In this document: piece after piece, positions 44,783 through 53,330 of the stretch | Position numbering within the stretch: the first letter of the stretch is position 1 | How the letters are laid out: each line of letters starts with the position of its first letter | Notes under the pieces: model-generated | Told to the model about the DNA's origin: nothing | The model's input: the letters and a program-made list of their open reading frames with translations, nothing else | Databases searched by the model: none | Program-made: the position numbers and the translations under genes | Origin: Actinoplanes oryzae | GTDB lineage: Bacteria; Actinomycetota; Actinomycetes; Mycobacteriales; Micromonosporaceae | Length of the DNA stretch: 64,000 nt | Direction: 5' to 3' | Assembly (NCBI RefSeq): GCF_030757795.1 | Contig: NZ_JAUQWH010000026.1 | Span: forward strand, 1 to 64,000

Positions 44783-44905
44783 GACCGGGCACCCCGCGGG
44801 ACCCGAGCGACCGGGCGCCCCGCGGGAACCGGACGAGCCGCAGGACCGAGCGCCCCGCTGGAACCGGACGACGACTCGCAGGACCGAGCGCCCCGCGGGA
44901 CCCGG
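44783..44905 (+). repeat. Four dispersed copies of a ~24-bp GC repeat
   Basis: Copies beginning at 44783, 44809, 44844 and 44882 read GACCGGGCACCCCGCGGGAC or close variants (GACCGAGCGCCCCGCTGGAA). They lie in an 850-base non-coding gap (44324-45173) whose open frames in all directions are Arg/Pro/Gly-rich and do not look like proteins. Confidence 0.7.
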
Positions 44906-45083
44906 GCGACCCGGACGCGGAATGCCCGCCGCACGGCATCGCGCCAGGCGGCGGGCATCCGGGTAGTCGGCCGTGCGCGCCGGCCGTGCGCGTCGGCGGT
45001 CGTGGCGGTGGGCGCATCTGCGGCGTGGCGGCGGGCGTGCCCCGAGCGGCGTTGCGACCACCCGCTGTCGCGTGGCGGCGGGC

Positions 45084-45164
45084 GGCGTCATGGCCGCTCG
45101 GCTGTCACGCGGCGTCATGGCCGCCCGCCTGTCACGCGGCGGCACGGCCGCCCGGCGGTCGCGC
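45084..45164 (+). repeat. Three tandem 27-bp repeats
   Basis: Adjacent units at 45084-45110, 45111-45137 and 45138-45164 share GGCGTCATGGCCGC followed by a CTGTCACGC-type end; the third is more diverged. They end 10 bases before the stop codon of the minus-strand gene at 45174. Confidence 0.8.
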
Positions 45165-45173
45165 GTCGGGGTG

Positions 45174-45833
45174 TCAGGCGGCGTCGGTGCTCCACATCGC
45201 CGTGAAGGCCGCGGCCTCGCCGGCCAGCCAGCGCTCCACGTCGGCCGTCCTCGTGGCCGGGTCGGGGCGGTGGGTCACGCCGCGGCGCAGGTCGACCAGG
45301 ACCGGCTCGGCGTTGGGCAGGATCTGGTCCATGTGGCGGGCCATGAGGTGGAGGGTGGCCGTCACCGCCTCGGGGGTCGGGGGCTGCTCGTCGAAGTGCA
45401 GGCGGACGGCCTCGCGGCGCCCGTCCTCGTAGCGCAGGCCGAAGTGCGGGTTGATCTTCACGGCGAGCGGGCCGACCGAGGTCAGCGCCTCGCGGGTCTG
45501 TGCCAGGCCGACCTCACCCGGGTCGCCGAGCGAGCGCAGGTAGGTCAGGGCGCCGGTGCTCACGGCCTCGTAGAGCGGCTTCCACCGGGGCTTGACCAGC
45601 TCGGTGACGCCCTCCAGGTAGCTGCCGCCGGTGCGGAAGGCGATGTCGGCCTTGAGGGCCTTGACCAGCTGACCGTGCGGGTTGAAGCCGCTGCGGCGCT
45701 CGCGCTGGCGGCGCAGGCCACCCACGAAGGTCGCCTTGGCCGGGCCGGTCCGGGCGACGTAGCGGGTGAAGGCGAGCATCGTCGCGTAGGGCGGAATCGT
45801 CGGGATCGAGGTGGGCATCACAGGCGTTGTCAC
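45174..45833 (-). CDS. Hypothetical protein (219 residues)
   Basis: A soluble protein with no recognised domain. It has YATMLAFTRYVARTGPAKAT, GGSYLEGVTELVKPRWKPLY, VGPLAVKINPHFGLRYEDGR and HFDEQPPTPEAVTATLHLMA, all with good coding character. The GTG at 45833 has GGGGAG 7 bases upstream; an ATG at 45818 has none. A good promoter lies upstream. It is divergent from an esterase. Similar proteins appear familiar in actinomycetes, but the function is unknown. Confidence 0.65.
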   Translation of the reverse strand: MTTPVMPTSIPTIPPYATMLAFTRYVARTGPAKATFVGGLRRQRERRSGFNPHGQLVKALKADIAFRTGGSYLEGVTELVKPRWKPLYEAVSTGALTYLRSLGDPGEVGLAQTREALTSVGPLAVKINPHFGLRYEDGRREAVRLHFDEQPPTPEAVTATLHLMARHMDQILPNAEPVLVDLRRGVTHRPDPATRTADVERWLAGEAAAFTAMWSTDAA

Positions 45834-45873
45834 GTGGATCTCCCCGCAGCTCAGCGGCCGTTTTCGTACATAC

Positions 45874-45903
45874 ATTCTAATCGACGGGTACGACATTTCC
45901 CAA
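45874..45903 (-). promoter_or_regulatory. Promoter for the 219-residue hypothetical gene
   Basis: On the minus strand TTGGGA (45898-45903) and TAGAAT (45874-45879) are separated by 18 bases, in the most AT-rich patch of this area, about 40 bases before the GTG start. Confidence 0.5.
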
Positions 45904-45955
45904 CGCGCAGGTGAGGGGCTCGACACGTTCCGTGATCTTGTTGAACACTCGGGTC

Positions 45956-46804
45956 ATGGCATTGATCCGGTGCAACTTCATGTCCGAGGCGCTCGAGCTG
46001 GCCACGTCCATGACCGTCGTGCTCCCGCAGCGGTCCACCGCGCAGATCGGCCTGCCCCAGCGGCCCGGTGACCAGGAGGCCGGCGAGGTAAGGGCGGGCG
46101 AGGACCGGGCGGGAGGAGGGCGGGAAGGCCGGGCGGGAGGAGAGCAGGCCGCGCCGCCGGTGCTCTATCTTCTGCACGGGCTCACCGACGACGACACCGC
46201 CTGGACGCGGTACAGCTCGATCGAGCGCTACGCCGCCGCCCAGGGCCTCGCCGTCGTCATGCCCCAGGTGCATCGCAGCTTCTACGCCGACGAGAAGTAC
46301 GGCCTCAAGCACTGGACATTCCTGTCCGAGGAGCTTCCCGCGATCGTCGAGAGCATGTTCCGCGTCTCGACCCGCCGCGAGGACACGTTCGTCGCCGGGC
46401 TGTCGATGGGCGGCTACGGCGCGCTGAAGTGGGCGCTCCGCCGGCCCGAGCGCTTCGCCGCGGCGGCCAGCCTCTCCGGCGCCCTCGATCTCGCCTACAT
46501 GGTCGAGTACGACAAGCGGCCGCACGTCGCCGAGGTGATCGGCCGCGTGTTCGGGGGCGTCTCGCCGGCCGGCACCGACGACGATCTGCTGCACCTGCTG
46601 ACGAGGGCGGGCGACCGGCTGCCGCGGCTGATGGTGCGGTGCGGCACCGGCGACCACCTGTTGCCGCACAGCGAGCGGTTCGTCGAGGCGGCTCGCAAGG
46701 AGGGTGTCGGCCTGGAGGTCGACTTCGGCCCCGGCGGGCACGACTGGGACTACTGGGACGAGCACGTGCAGGCGGTGCTGGACTGGTTGCCGCTGGAGCG
46801 TTAG
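45956..46804 (+). CDS. Esterase of the EstA / S-formylglutathione-hydrolase type
   Basis: A 282-residue cytoplasmic alpha/beta-hydrolase. [20 protein letters not shown] is the characteristic N-terminus of tributyrin-esterase-like proteins. [11 protein letters not shown] holds the oxyanion loop, [10 protein letters not shown] the nucleophile, GTGDHLLPH the aspartate and [11 protein letters not shown] the histidine. Between residues about 41 and 64 a Gly/Arg/Glu-rich insert, encoded by a purine-rich repeat, is not normal for the family. The ribosome site is weak. Its stop overlaps the end of the convergent MCP-like gene. Confidence 0.87.
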   Translation: MALIRCNFMSEALELATSMTVVLPQRSTAQIGLPQRPGDQEAGEVRAGEDRAGGGREGRAGGEQAAPPVLYLLHGLTDDDTAWTRYSSIERYAAAQGLAVVMPQVHRSFYADEKYGLKHWTFLSEELPAIVESMFRVSTRREDTFVAGLSMGGYGALKWALRRPERFAAAASLSGALDLAYMVEYDKRPHVAEVIGRVFGGVSPAGTDDDLLHLLTRAGDRLPRLMVRCGTGDHLLPHSERFVEAARKEGVGLEVDFGPGGHDWDYWDEHVQAVLDWLPLER

Positions 46805-48351
46805 AGCTGCAGGGCCGAGGCCATCCGCGCCTGCTCCTCGAGCACCTCGTTCATCCGCTCCTGCACGGCGCTGATCTGGCCGATGGTGTCGCTGGTCGTG
46901 AGGATGCCGCTGGAGACCGTACGCGCGCTGTTCTGGATGCCGTTGATCTGCTCGGACACGCGCTGGGTCGCCTCCGCCGTCTCGCGCGCCAGGTCCTTGA
47001 CCTCGCCGGCGACGACGGCGAAGCCGCGGCCGACCTCGCCCGCGCGGGCGGCCTCGATGGTCGCGTTGAGGGCCAGCAGGTTGGTCTGGTCCGCGATCGC
47101 CGAAATGATCTTGATGACGTCGCCGATGGCGGTCGAGGCCCGGCCCAGCGCCTCGACCTCCTGGGTCATCTCCGAGGCGCGGGCCACGGCGTCCTGGGCG
47201 ACCCGGGTGGCGTCGTCGCTGGCCGCGCGCAGGCGGGAGATCGTGTCGAGCAGGTTGCGCGAGTTCTCGGTCGACGTCTCGTTGGCGCGCACGATGTCGA
47301 GCCGCTGCGAGACCAGCTGCTGCACGTTGCGCAGCGCCGAGGCCCGGGAGTCCGACAGCTCGATGTACTCCGACGTGAAGAAGTCCATCGTGCCGATGAT
47401 CCGGCCGTGGCTCAGGATCGGGAAGCACACGCCCGAGCGCACGCCGGCCCGCTGCGCCGCGGGGGCGCGTACGCAATCGGTCAGCTCGCCGATGTCCCGC
47501 ACGAAGACCAGGTCCCGGGCGCGCCAGGCGCGCCCGGAGAGGCCGACGCCCTCGGCGAACGTCGCGGCGAGGGTCACCTTGCGGAACTCGTCGCCGGCCG
47601 AGCCCGATTCGATCTTGAACTTGAGCACGTTCTGCTGCTCGTCGAGCTCCCAGAACGACCCGTACGCCCACCCGAACGCCGACCGCACCGAGTCGAGTGC
47701 GATCCGCAGCGTCGACATCGGGTCGGTGGCCTCGCCGAGGGCGGTGACGACGTTCGTGACGGCGAGCCGGTCGTCGGCGACCTGGCGCAGCTCGGCCGCG
47801 GCGAGGGCGTTGAACCGGGCCTGCTCGGCGATGCGCGCGATCGACGCCCACTTCTCGCTGCGCGGGCCGTCGATGTAGAGCGGCTCCGACGAGTAGTACT
47901 CCAGCGCCGCGATCACCTGGTTGTCCCGGATCACCGGGGTGATGATCGCCGCGTGCATGCCGGTGCGCCCGGCGGCCTGGCAGCGCAGGCAGTCGCCGCA
48001 CTGCTCCATCTGGCCGACGTACACGGGCTGTTTTGTCCGGATCGCCTTGCCGACCAGGCCGGCGTCGGCGGGCACGGGACGGCCCTGCACCACGGCCTGC
48101 ATCTCGCGCACGATCGTCCCGGTCTCGTACGCGACGGCGACCTGCCCGGAGCCGGTCGGCAGCCACACGGCCCCGTAGCTGAAGTTGTGCGAGCTCACCG
48201 TGCTGTCGACCGTGATGCGCCAGGTGGACTCCTCGTCCTTGGCGCCGGTCAGGTCGACGATCAGCTTCTCGAGGCTCTCGACGTCCCGGGGGATCGGCAT
48301 GGCCGAGGACAGGCCCTGCCGTTCCGCCGAGCGCGACCGGAATGAGACCAC
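46801..48351 (-). CDS. Soluble GAF-containing methyl-accepting chemotaxis-like protein
   Basis: A 516-residue protein without membrane helices. Two GAF domains (about 45-175 and 205-355) precede an MCP signalling domain, with the hairpin tip [20 protein letters not shown] and [15 protein letters not shown]. The first GAF contains C118, C121 and C124 in QCGDCLRC, a possible metal or redox site. The GTG at 48351 follows AGGAG with 7 bases; an ATG at 48387 has no site. No CheA or CheW gene is nearby. It could steer motility, such as that of motile spores, or regulate another kinase. Confidence 0.87.
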   Translation of the reverse strand: MVSFRSRSAERQGLSSAMPIPRDVESLEKLIVDLTGAKDEESTWRITVDSTVSSHNFSYGAVWLPTGSGQVAVAYETGTIVREMQAVVQGRPVPADAGLVGKAIRTKQPVYVGQMEQCGDCLRCQAAGRTGMHAAIITPVIRDNQVIAALEYYSSEPLYIDGPRSEKWASIARIAEQARFNALAAAELRQVADDRLAVTNVVTALGEATDPMSTLRIALDSVRSAFGWAYGSFWELDEQQNVLKFKIESGSAGDEFRKVTLAATFAEGVGLSGRAWRARDLVFVRDIGELTDCVRAPAAQRAGVRSGVCFPILSHGRIIGTMDFFTSEYIELSDSRASALRNVQQLVSQRLDIVRANETSTENSRNLLDTISRLRAASDDATRVAQDAVARASEMTQEVEALGRASTAIGDVIKIISAIADQTNLLALNATIEAARAGEVGRGFAVVAGEVKDLARETAEATQRVSEQINGIQNSARTVSSGILTTSDTIGQISAVQERMNEVLEEQARMASALQL

Positions 48352-48486
48352 CGCGGAACTCCTGTCACTCGCGAACCCCCTCATCATCGGACAAGGCGGA
48401 CCGGTCGGGCGGCTGAACGGGAGAACCCGGTTGCGGGGTGGTTCCCGTTCCTCATCCGCTCCGGCGGCGTACCGATCAGGAGCGCG

Positions 48487-50730
48487 ATGTCAGCGAACGC
48501 CCGACGAACGGAGAGCAGGATGCCCCGCGCCGCCCTGGTGGTCTCTCTGGTCACCGCGCTCGCGCTGGTGACCGGGACAGAGGCCGCCTTCGCCGCCACC
48601 GGGAGCGCGGTCCCGCCCCCGCCCGGAGCGGGCATTCCCGCCGACGGTACGGCCGGAGCGCCCGACTACGACCCGTGGGACGACTCGGCGACGATCGCGG
48701 GCACCCAGCCGCACGTCGGCGGGTACGTCGCGAACACCGAGCGGTACGTGGCGAATCCGAGCGCGGTGACGACCGGGATTCCCGCGGCCGTGGACCTGCG
48801 CCCGTACGCTCCCGCGGTCGGCGACCAGGGCTCGATCGGCCAGTGCGTGGCGTGGACGATCTCGCGCAACCTCATGGGCTGGTACGCCAACAAGTCCGGC
48901 GGGGTCGACTCCCCGTACGCGCCGCTCTTCCTCTACATGCGCAACGTCGTCGCGGGCGGTGCGCCGAGCCGGGGCCTCAACCCCGACACCGTGCTCGCCA
49001 ACGTGCAGAACAACGGCGTCGACAGCCAGGACGACTACTTCCAGGGCACCAGCAACTACAAGGTGGCGCCGACGGCCGCCGAGATCGCGAACGCCGCCAA
49101 CTACAAGATCACCGGCTGGACCCGGCTGTGGAGCGGCGCCAACCAGGGCGACAACGCCGAGACGGCGATCAAGCAGGCGCTCGCGAACAACCAGCCGGTC
49201 GCGATCGGCTTCAACGTGTTCCAGGACTTCATGGACCTCGGGCCGCACAGCCTCTACACCACCACCAGCGGCACCAGCCTCGGCGGCCACATGATCACCG
49301 CCTTCGGGTACGACGCCGACGGCATCTACGTGCGCAACCAGTGGGGTACGGGCTGGGGCAACGACGGCGACGCGCACCTGTCGTGGAGCTTCGTCGAGAC
49401 GGTGGTCTCCGGGGCGTACACCATCAGCGGCATCTCGACGCCGTCGTCCTCGGTCACCGTGCCGCCGCAGGTGACGGCCCTCTCGACGACGAAGGGGCCG
49501 GCGGGCACGTCGGTCACCGTCACCGGCGCCGGGCTGGCCAAGGCGACCGCGGTCCGCTTCGGCGGCACGAGCGCGACCTTCAGCAAGTCGGTCACCAACG
49601 GCGTCACGCGTCTGGTCGCGTCCGCCCCGGCGGGCGTGCTCGGCGTGGCCGACGTGACGGTCACCAACGCGGCGGGCACGAGCGACGGCAGCGGTACGGC
49701 CGACGACTTCTCGTTCACCCAGTCGCCCCCGGCGCTCACGGCGATCAGCCCGTCGAGCGTGAGCCGCGACGGCGGCACGACGGTCACCGTGACCGGCACC
49801 GACCTGGCCGGCACGACCTCGGTGAAGGTGGGCACCTCGATCGTCGCCCCGGCGTCGGTCTCGCCGACGACCGTGACGTTCGTGGCGCCCGCGCACACCA
49901 CCGGGAACGTGCCGGTGACGGTCACCACGGGCGGCGGGACGAGCGGCTACCGCTACCTGCTGTACGTGGCGTCGGGCGTCCCGACGCTCAGCAAGCTCAC
50001 GCCCGCCTCGGGCGTCAGCACCGTCCAGACGACCGTGGTCGTCACGGGCACCAACCTCGTCAACATCCGCTCGGTCAAGCTCGGCACGACGGCACTGGGC
50101 TACACCGTGGTCAACGCGACCACGCTGAAGGTCTTCGTCAAGAAGCGCGCCACCGGCTCGGCGTCGCTGGTGGTCACGACCGCCGGGGGTACGAGCAACG
50201 CGCTCACCTACACCGCGAAGGCGCCCGCCAAGCCGGCGATCACGTCGCTGAGCCCCGCGATCGGGCTGACGACCAAGGCCACCGCGGTGGTCGTCAACGG
50301 TGCCGGCTTCACCGGGGCGACCCGCGTGTCCATCGGCGGCCGGGCGGTCTCGTTCACCCGGGTGTCCGACTCGCAGCTCAAGTTCACGGCACCGGCGCGC
50401 CGGGCCGGCAAGGTCTCGGTCGTGGTGACCGGGCCGGGCGGCGTCAGCGCCGGCCGGACGTTCACCTACTCCGCGACGGTCCCGCCGGTCATCAGCTCGC
50501 TGGCCCCGGCGCAGGGCAGCACCGCGAAGATGACCAAGGTGACCGTGACCGGCAAGTACCTGAGCAAGGTGACGCTCGCGTACTCGGGCGGCAAGCGGGC
50601 CAGCTTCAAGCGGGTCAGCGACACGCGGCTGACGCTGACCCTCGTACGCCACGCCGCGGGCAAGGTGTCGGTGCAGCTGCGCTCGGCGGCCGGTTACAGC
50701 GGCAAGGCGACCTTCACCTACGTCAAGTAG
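48487..50730 (+). CDS. Secreted papain-fold (C1) protease with five IPT/TIG repeats
   Basis: A 747-residue exported protein. Signal peptide to about residue 37; peptidase domain about 90-315 with Q114 and C120 in [14 protein letters not shown]268 in [11 protein letters not shown] and N284 in RNQWGTGWG, a complete C1 active site. Five IPT/TIG immunoglobulin-like domains follow from residue 326 to the end, each opening with a PxVTxLSP-like strand and [12 protein letters not shown] turn. TIG domains bind carbohydrate or protein surfaces. Starts at 48487 (AGGAG) and 48520 (GGAG) are both possible. Confidence 0.88.
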   Translation: MSANARRTESRMPRAALVVSLVTALALVTGTEAAFAATGSAVPPPPGAGIPADGTAGAPDYDPWDDSATIAGTQPHVGGYVANTERYVANPSAVTTGIPAAVDLRPYAPAVGDQGSIGQCVAWTISRNLMGWYANKSGGVDSPYAPLFLYMRNVVAGGAPSRGLNPDTVLANVQNNGVDSQDDYFQGTSNYKVAPTAAEIANAANYKITGWTRLWSGANQGDNAETAIKQALANNQPVAIGFNVFQDFMDLGPHSLYTTTSGTSLGGHMITAFGYDADGIYVRNQWGTGWGNDGDAHLSWSFVETVVSGAYTISGISTPSSSVTVPPQVTALSTTKGPAGTSVTVTGAGLAKATAVRFGGTSATFSKSVTNGVTRLVASAPAGVLGVADVTVTNAAGTSDGSGTADDFSFTQSPPALTAISPSSVSRDGGTTVTVTGTDLAGTTSVKVGTSIVAPASVSPTTVTFVAPAHTTGNVPVTVTTGGGTSGYRYLLYVASGVPTLSKLTPASGVSTVQTTVVVTGTNLVNIRSVKLGTTALGYTVVNATTLKVFVKKRATGSASLVVTTAGGTSNALTYTAKAPAKPAITSLSPAIGLTTKATAVVVNGAGFTGATRVSIGGRAVSFTRVSDSQLKFTAPARRAGKVSVVVTGPGGVSAGRTFTYSATVPPVISSLAPAQGSTAKMTKVTVTGKYLSKVTLAYSGGKRASFKRVSDTRLTLTLVRHAAGKVSVQLRSAAGYSGKATFTYVK

Positions 50731-50735
50731 TGACC

Positions 50736-51641
50736 TCAGTCGCCGTCGCGGGACTGCTCGGCCAGGAACCGCTCCAGCTCGGCGCCGAGCTCGTCGGCGC
50801 TGGGCAGGTTGCGCCCCGGCTCGGCGAGCAGGTTGCCCTCGCGGCCGCGGACGAAGGCGTCGTACTGCGCCTCCAGCGAGGTGACCAGGCGCCCGGCCTG
50901 CTCGTCGTCGGCGACCTGCTTGTCGACCTCCTCGCGCACCTCGGCGGCGGCCTCGTGCAGCTGCAGGGTGGGCAGGACCAGGCCGGTGCTGTTGGCGACC
51001 GACTCGATGAGCAGCTCGGCCGCGGCAGGGTAGGACGTCTGCGCCAGGTAGTGCGGGACGTGGGCGGCGTAGCCCATGGCGTCCAGGCCGGCCTCGCCGA
51101 GGCGGAACTCGAGGAGGTTGCCGACGCTGGCCGGCACCTGCACCTTCTGCAGCCAGGACTCGTGCTCGCCGAGGAGGCGCTGCTCGGTGGCGTGCGCGGT
51201 CATGCTGACCGGGCGGGTGTGCGGCACGGCCATCGGGATCGCGTTGAGGCCCACGGTGACGCTCACGCCGAAGCGGCCGATGAGCTCGCGGACGGCGGCG
51301 ATGAAGCGCTCCCACTGCAGATCCGGCTCGGGGCCGGCGAGCAGCAGGAAGGGGGTGCCGGTGAGGTCCTTGACGAGGTGCAGGGCGAGGCTGGGCCGCT
51401 CGTAGCTCTCCCAGTGGTCCTCGACGAAGATCATGGGCGGGCGCCGGGACCGGTAGTCCAGCAGCTGGTCGAGGTCGAAGGTCGCGAGCACGCGGCTCTC
51501 GAACTCCTCCAGCAGGTGTTCGCGGGACAGCTGGATCGCGCTCCCCGCGTCGACGAACCCCGTCAGCGCCTGGATCAGCACCACGCCGTCCAGCTCGGGC
51601 AGGTCGTCGGCCAACTCGTAGAGCCCCTGTGGGTCGAGCAC
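50736..51641 (-). CDS. PAC2-family protein
   Basis: A 301-residue soluble protein related to the PAC2 proteasome-assembly-chaperone family found beside the proteasome in actinobacteria. DGVVLIQALTGFVDAGSAIQ opens the domain; MIFVEDHWESYERP, PFLLLAGPEPDLQWERFI and HTRPVSMTAHATEQRLL are conserved. The last 70 residues are acidic and helical. It starts at GTG with GAGGAGG 8 bases upstream. The role in bacteria is not well known. It converges with the protease gene with a 5-base gap. A hairpin ATGCCCGC/GCGGGCAT (51663-51684) sits in its leader. Confidence 0.82.
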   Translation of the reverse strand: MLDPQGLYELADDLPELDGVVLIQALTGFVDAGSAIQLSREHLLEEFESRVLATFDLDQLLDYRSRRPPMIFVEDHWESYERPSLALHLVKDLTGTPFLLLAGPEPDLQWERFIAAVRELIGRFGVSVTVGLNAIPMAVPHTRPVSMTAHATEQRLLGEHESWLQKVQVPASVGNLLEFRLGEAGLDAMGYAAHVPHYLAQTSYPAAAELLIESVANSTGLVLPTLQLHEAAAEVREEVDKQVADDEQAGRLVTSLEAQYDAFVRGREGNLLAEPGRNLPSADELGAELERFLAEQSRDGD

Positions 51642-51800
51642 GCTGCGGACCTCCTCATCACGATGCCCGCGGCACGGCGGGCATTGAGACGTCAACGCCC
51701 GCGCGCGCGGATTCATTCCGGCTACGTGCATGATCATCCCGTACGGCCCGCCGCCCCCGGCCGGGGACTCGGAGGGCCGCCGTGCGTCACCGCGTACGTG

Positions 51801-51816
51801 CGGAAAGTGTTTTCCG
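51801..51816. promoter_or_regulatory. Dyad between PAC2 and EcsC genes
   Basis: CGGAAA-GTGT-TTTCCG is a perfect 6-bp inverted repeat in the 249-base divergent gap. A palindrome TGCACGTGCA follows at 51830-51839. Either may be an operator; no core promoter is clear. Confidence 0.4.
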
Positions 51817-51890
51817 TCTCGGTTTGGCGTGCACGTGCATCTGCAAGGCACAATGGGATCAGGATCCCCTCGTCCCCTCGGAGCGATCTG

Positions 51891-52571
51891 GTGAGTGATT
51901 CCGCCGTGCCCCCGCCCCCGACCACGTCCGACGAAGCCACCCCGCCGGGCAGCCTGTGGGCCCGGATGAAGGCCGATCCGCAATATGCCCCCGAGCACCT
52001 GGCCCTCGAGGCGGTCCGCCGCCTGGGCCCCGAGGCCCGCGAGTGGGCCGGGCGGGCCCGCGAGGAGCAGCCCGGCGTCACCCCGGACGCGCTGGCCCAG
52101 CAGGCGGTGCGCCGCTTCACCAACCACGCCCGGCTCTCCGGGGCCGTCTCCGGCGCGACCGGCCTGCCCGGGGCCGTCGTCGACGTGGGCGTCCTGGCCT
52201 GGACGCAGGCGCGGATGGTGCTGCACGTCGCCGCGGCCTACGGGCTCGACCCCACCGACCCGGAGCGCGCCACCGACCTGCTCGTGCTGCAGCGGGTGCA
52301 CAAGATCGCCGAGTCGGCCCGCCTGGCCCTGGGCGTCGCGGCCGGGCGCGAGCGGGCCAGCCGGCTCTTCGCCGGGGCCGCCGACCGCCCGCTGACCGGC
52401 GTGATGGTCAAGCTGGGCGTCAAGCTCGCGCAGATGGCGGGCGTGCGCGCCGCCAAGCGGATGTTCGCCAAGGTCGTCCCGGGCGCGGCGGTCCTGCTGG
52501 GCACCTGGGCCAACTCGGCGGCAACCAAAGATCTCGCAAGACGCACCCGGGAGCAGTACTCACCCGCCTAA
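51891..52571 (+). CDS. EcsC-family protein
   Basis: A 226-residue protein of the EcsC family. After a charged N-terminal third, SGAVSGATGLPGAVVDVGVL is the family core, followed by an alpha-helical body (LLVLQRVHKIAESARLALGV) and a hydrophobic MAGVRAAKRMFAKVVPGAAV stretch that may touch the membrane. EcsC is linked to ABC transporters in Bacillus, but its activity is unknown. GTG start with GGAG 7 bases upstream. A lipoprotein gene follows after 31 bases. Confidence 0.8.
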   Translation: MSDSAVPPPPTTSDEATPPGSLWARMKADPQYAPEHLALEAVRRLGPEAREWAGRAREEQPGVTPDALAQQAVRRFTNHARLSGAVSGATGLPGAVVDVGVLAWTQARMVLHVAAAYGLDPTDPERATDLLVLQRVHKIAESARLALGVAAGRERASRLFAGAADRPLTGVMVKLGVKLAQMAGVRAAKRMFAKVVPGAAVLLGTWANSAATKDLARRTREQYSPA

Positions 52572-52602
52572 TGTCGGGGCCGGTCCGGGCGATCGGGAGC
52601 GC

Positions 52603-53244
52603 GTGACCATCACTGCGAGCCGGACCGCCGGCCCGATGCGCGGCGCGCGCTGGGCGTTGCTGCTGCTCGTGCCTGTGCTGCTGGCCGGCTGCGGCGTGCT
52701 GACCGGCTCCTCGGCGACGACCGCGGGCGGCGCCGCGACTGCGGACGGCCAGACCAACGCCGCCCAGCCGTGGCAGGTCGTGGTCCGGGGCAGCGCCACG
52801 CCCACGCCCACGTACAGCAGCGGGATCCCGCCCTATCCGAGCGCGGGACCGACGACGGGCTTCCTGCCGCTGCCCGCGGCCACCCGGGCGACGCCCACGC
52901 CCACGTGCTCGCCCAACACGGTGCACTTCTCGCAGATCCGCGCGCTCGACGTCGTGCCGGGCACCACCAGCGCGGTCGCCAGCTGGTACAACGTCGGCGG
53001 CTACAACCTCGTCGAGTACCGGCTCACCGCGATCAGCCAGGACCTGCGCTTCGGCAAGCAGCGCGACGTCGGCTGGGTCACGATCAAGCCCGCGGCGGCG
53101 TGCGGGCAGATGAGCGCGACGATCTCCGGCCTCGACCGGGCGACCGGATACATCTTCTCCCTCGACGCGGTCATCACCCGGCGCAGCGGCGACGGGACGA
53201 TGGCGGGGACGCTCCTGCGCTCGGCGGTCGTACGGACAAAATAG
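52603..53244 (+). CDS. Lipoprotein with fibronectin type III-like domain
   Basis: A 213-residue lipoprotein. LLLLVPVLLAGCG is the lipobox. A low-complexity Thr/Pro/Ser linker (about 40-100, with ATPTPTY and ATPTPTC) leads to an FnIII-like domain: ALDVVPGTTSAVASWYNVGG, LVEYRLTAISQDLRFG and ATISGLDRATGYIFSLDAVI. The GTG has GGGAG just before it. It is probably a cell-surface adhesion or scaffold protein, co-transcribed with the EcsC gene. Confidence 0.75.
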   Translation: MTITASRTAGPMRGARWALLLLVPVLLAGCGVLTGSSATTAGGAATADGQTNAAQPWQVVVRGSATPTPTYSSGIPPYPSAGPTTGFLPLPAATRATPTPTCSPNTVHFSQIRALDVVPGTTSAVASWYNVGGYNLVEYRLTAISQDLRFGKQRDVGWVTIKPAAACGQMSATISGLDRATGYIFSLDAVITRRSGDGTMAGTLLRSAVVRTK

Positions 53245-53270
53245 GACTTGCCTCGTCGCGGTGGGCCGGA

Positions 53271-53317
53271 CCGGCCGCACCGTGGGAGGCGCCACAGGCC
53301 GGGGCGGCCGGTTTTCT
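53271..53317 (+). terminator. Terminator after the FnIII lipoprotein gene
   Basis: CCGGCCGC (53271-53278) and GCGGCCGG (53304-53311) form a perfect 8-bp stem followed at once by TTTTCT, the clearest U-tract in this window. The loop is 25 bases. Confidence 0.55.
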
Positions 53318-53330
53318 CTAAGCTCTGCGC

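Noticed and set aside
44364..45017. A 217-codon minus-strand frame in the repeat-rich gap
   Set aside because: Composed of Gly/Arg/Pro/Ser-rich repeats from the DNA repeats, with no ribosome site or domain.
37444..45164. Possible CRISPR arrays in the tandem repeats
   Set aside because: Units are directly adjacent or irregularly spaced without unique spacers, and no cas genes are present.
48438..52571. A 1377-codon plus-strand frame
   Set aside because: Most is an out-of-frame shadow of the protease and PAC2 genes; only the last 226 codons (from 51891) are a real gene.
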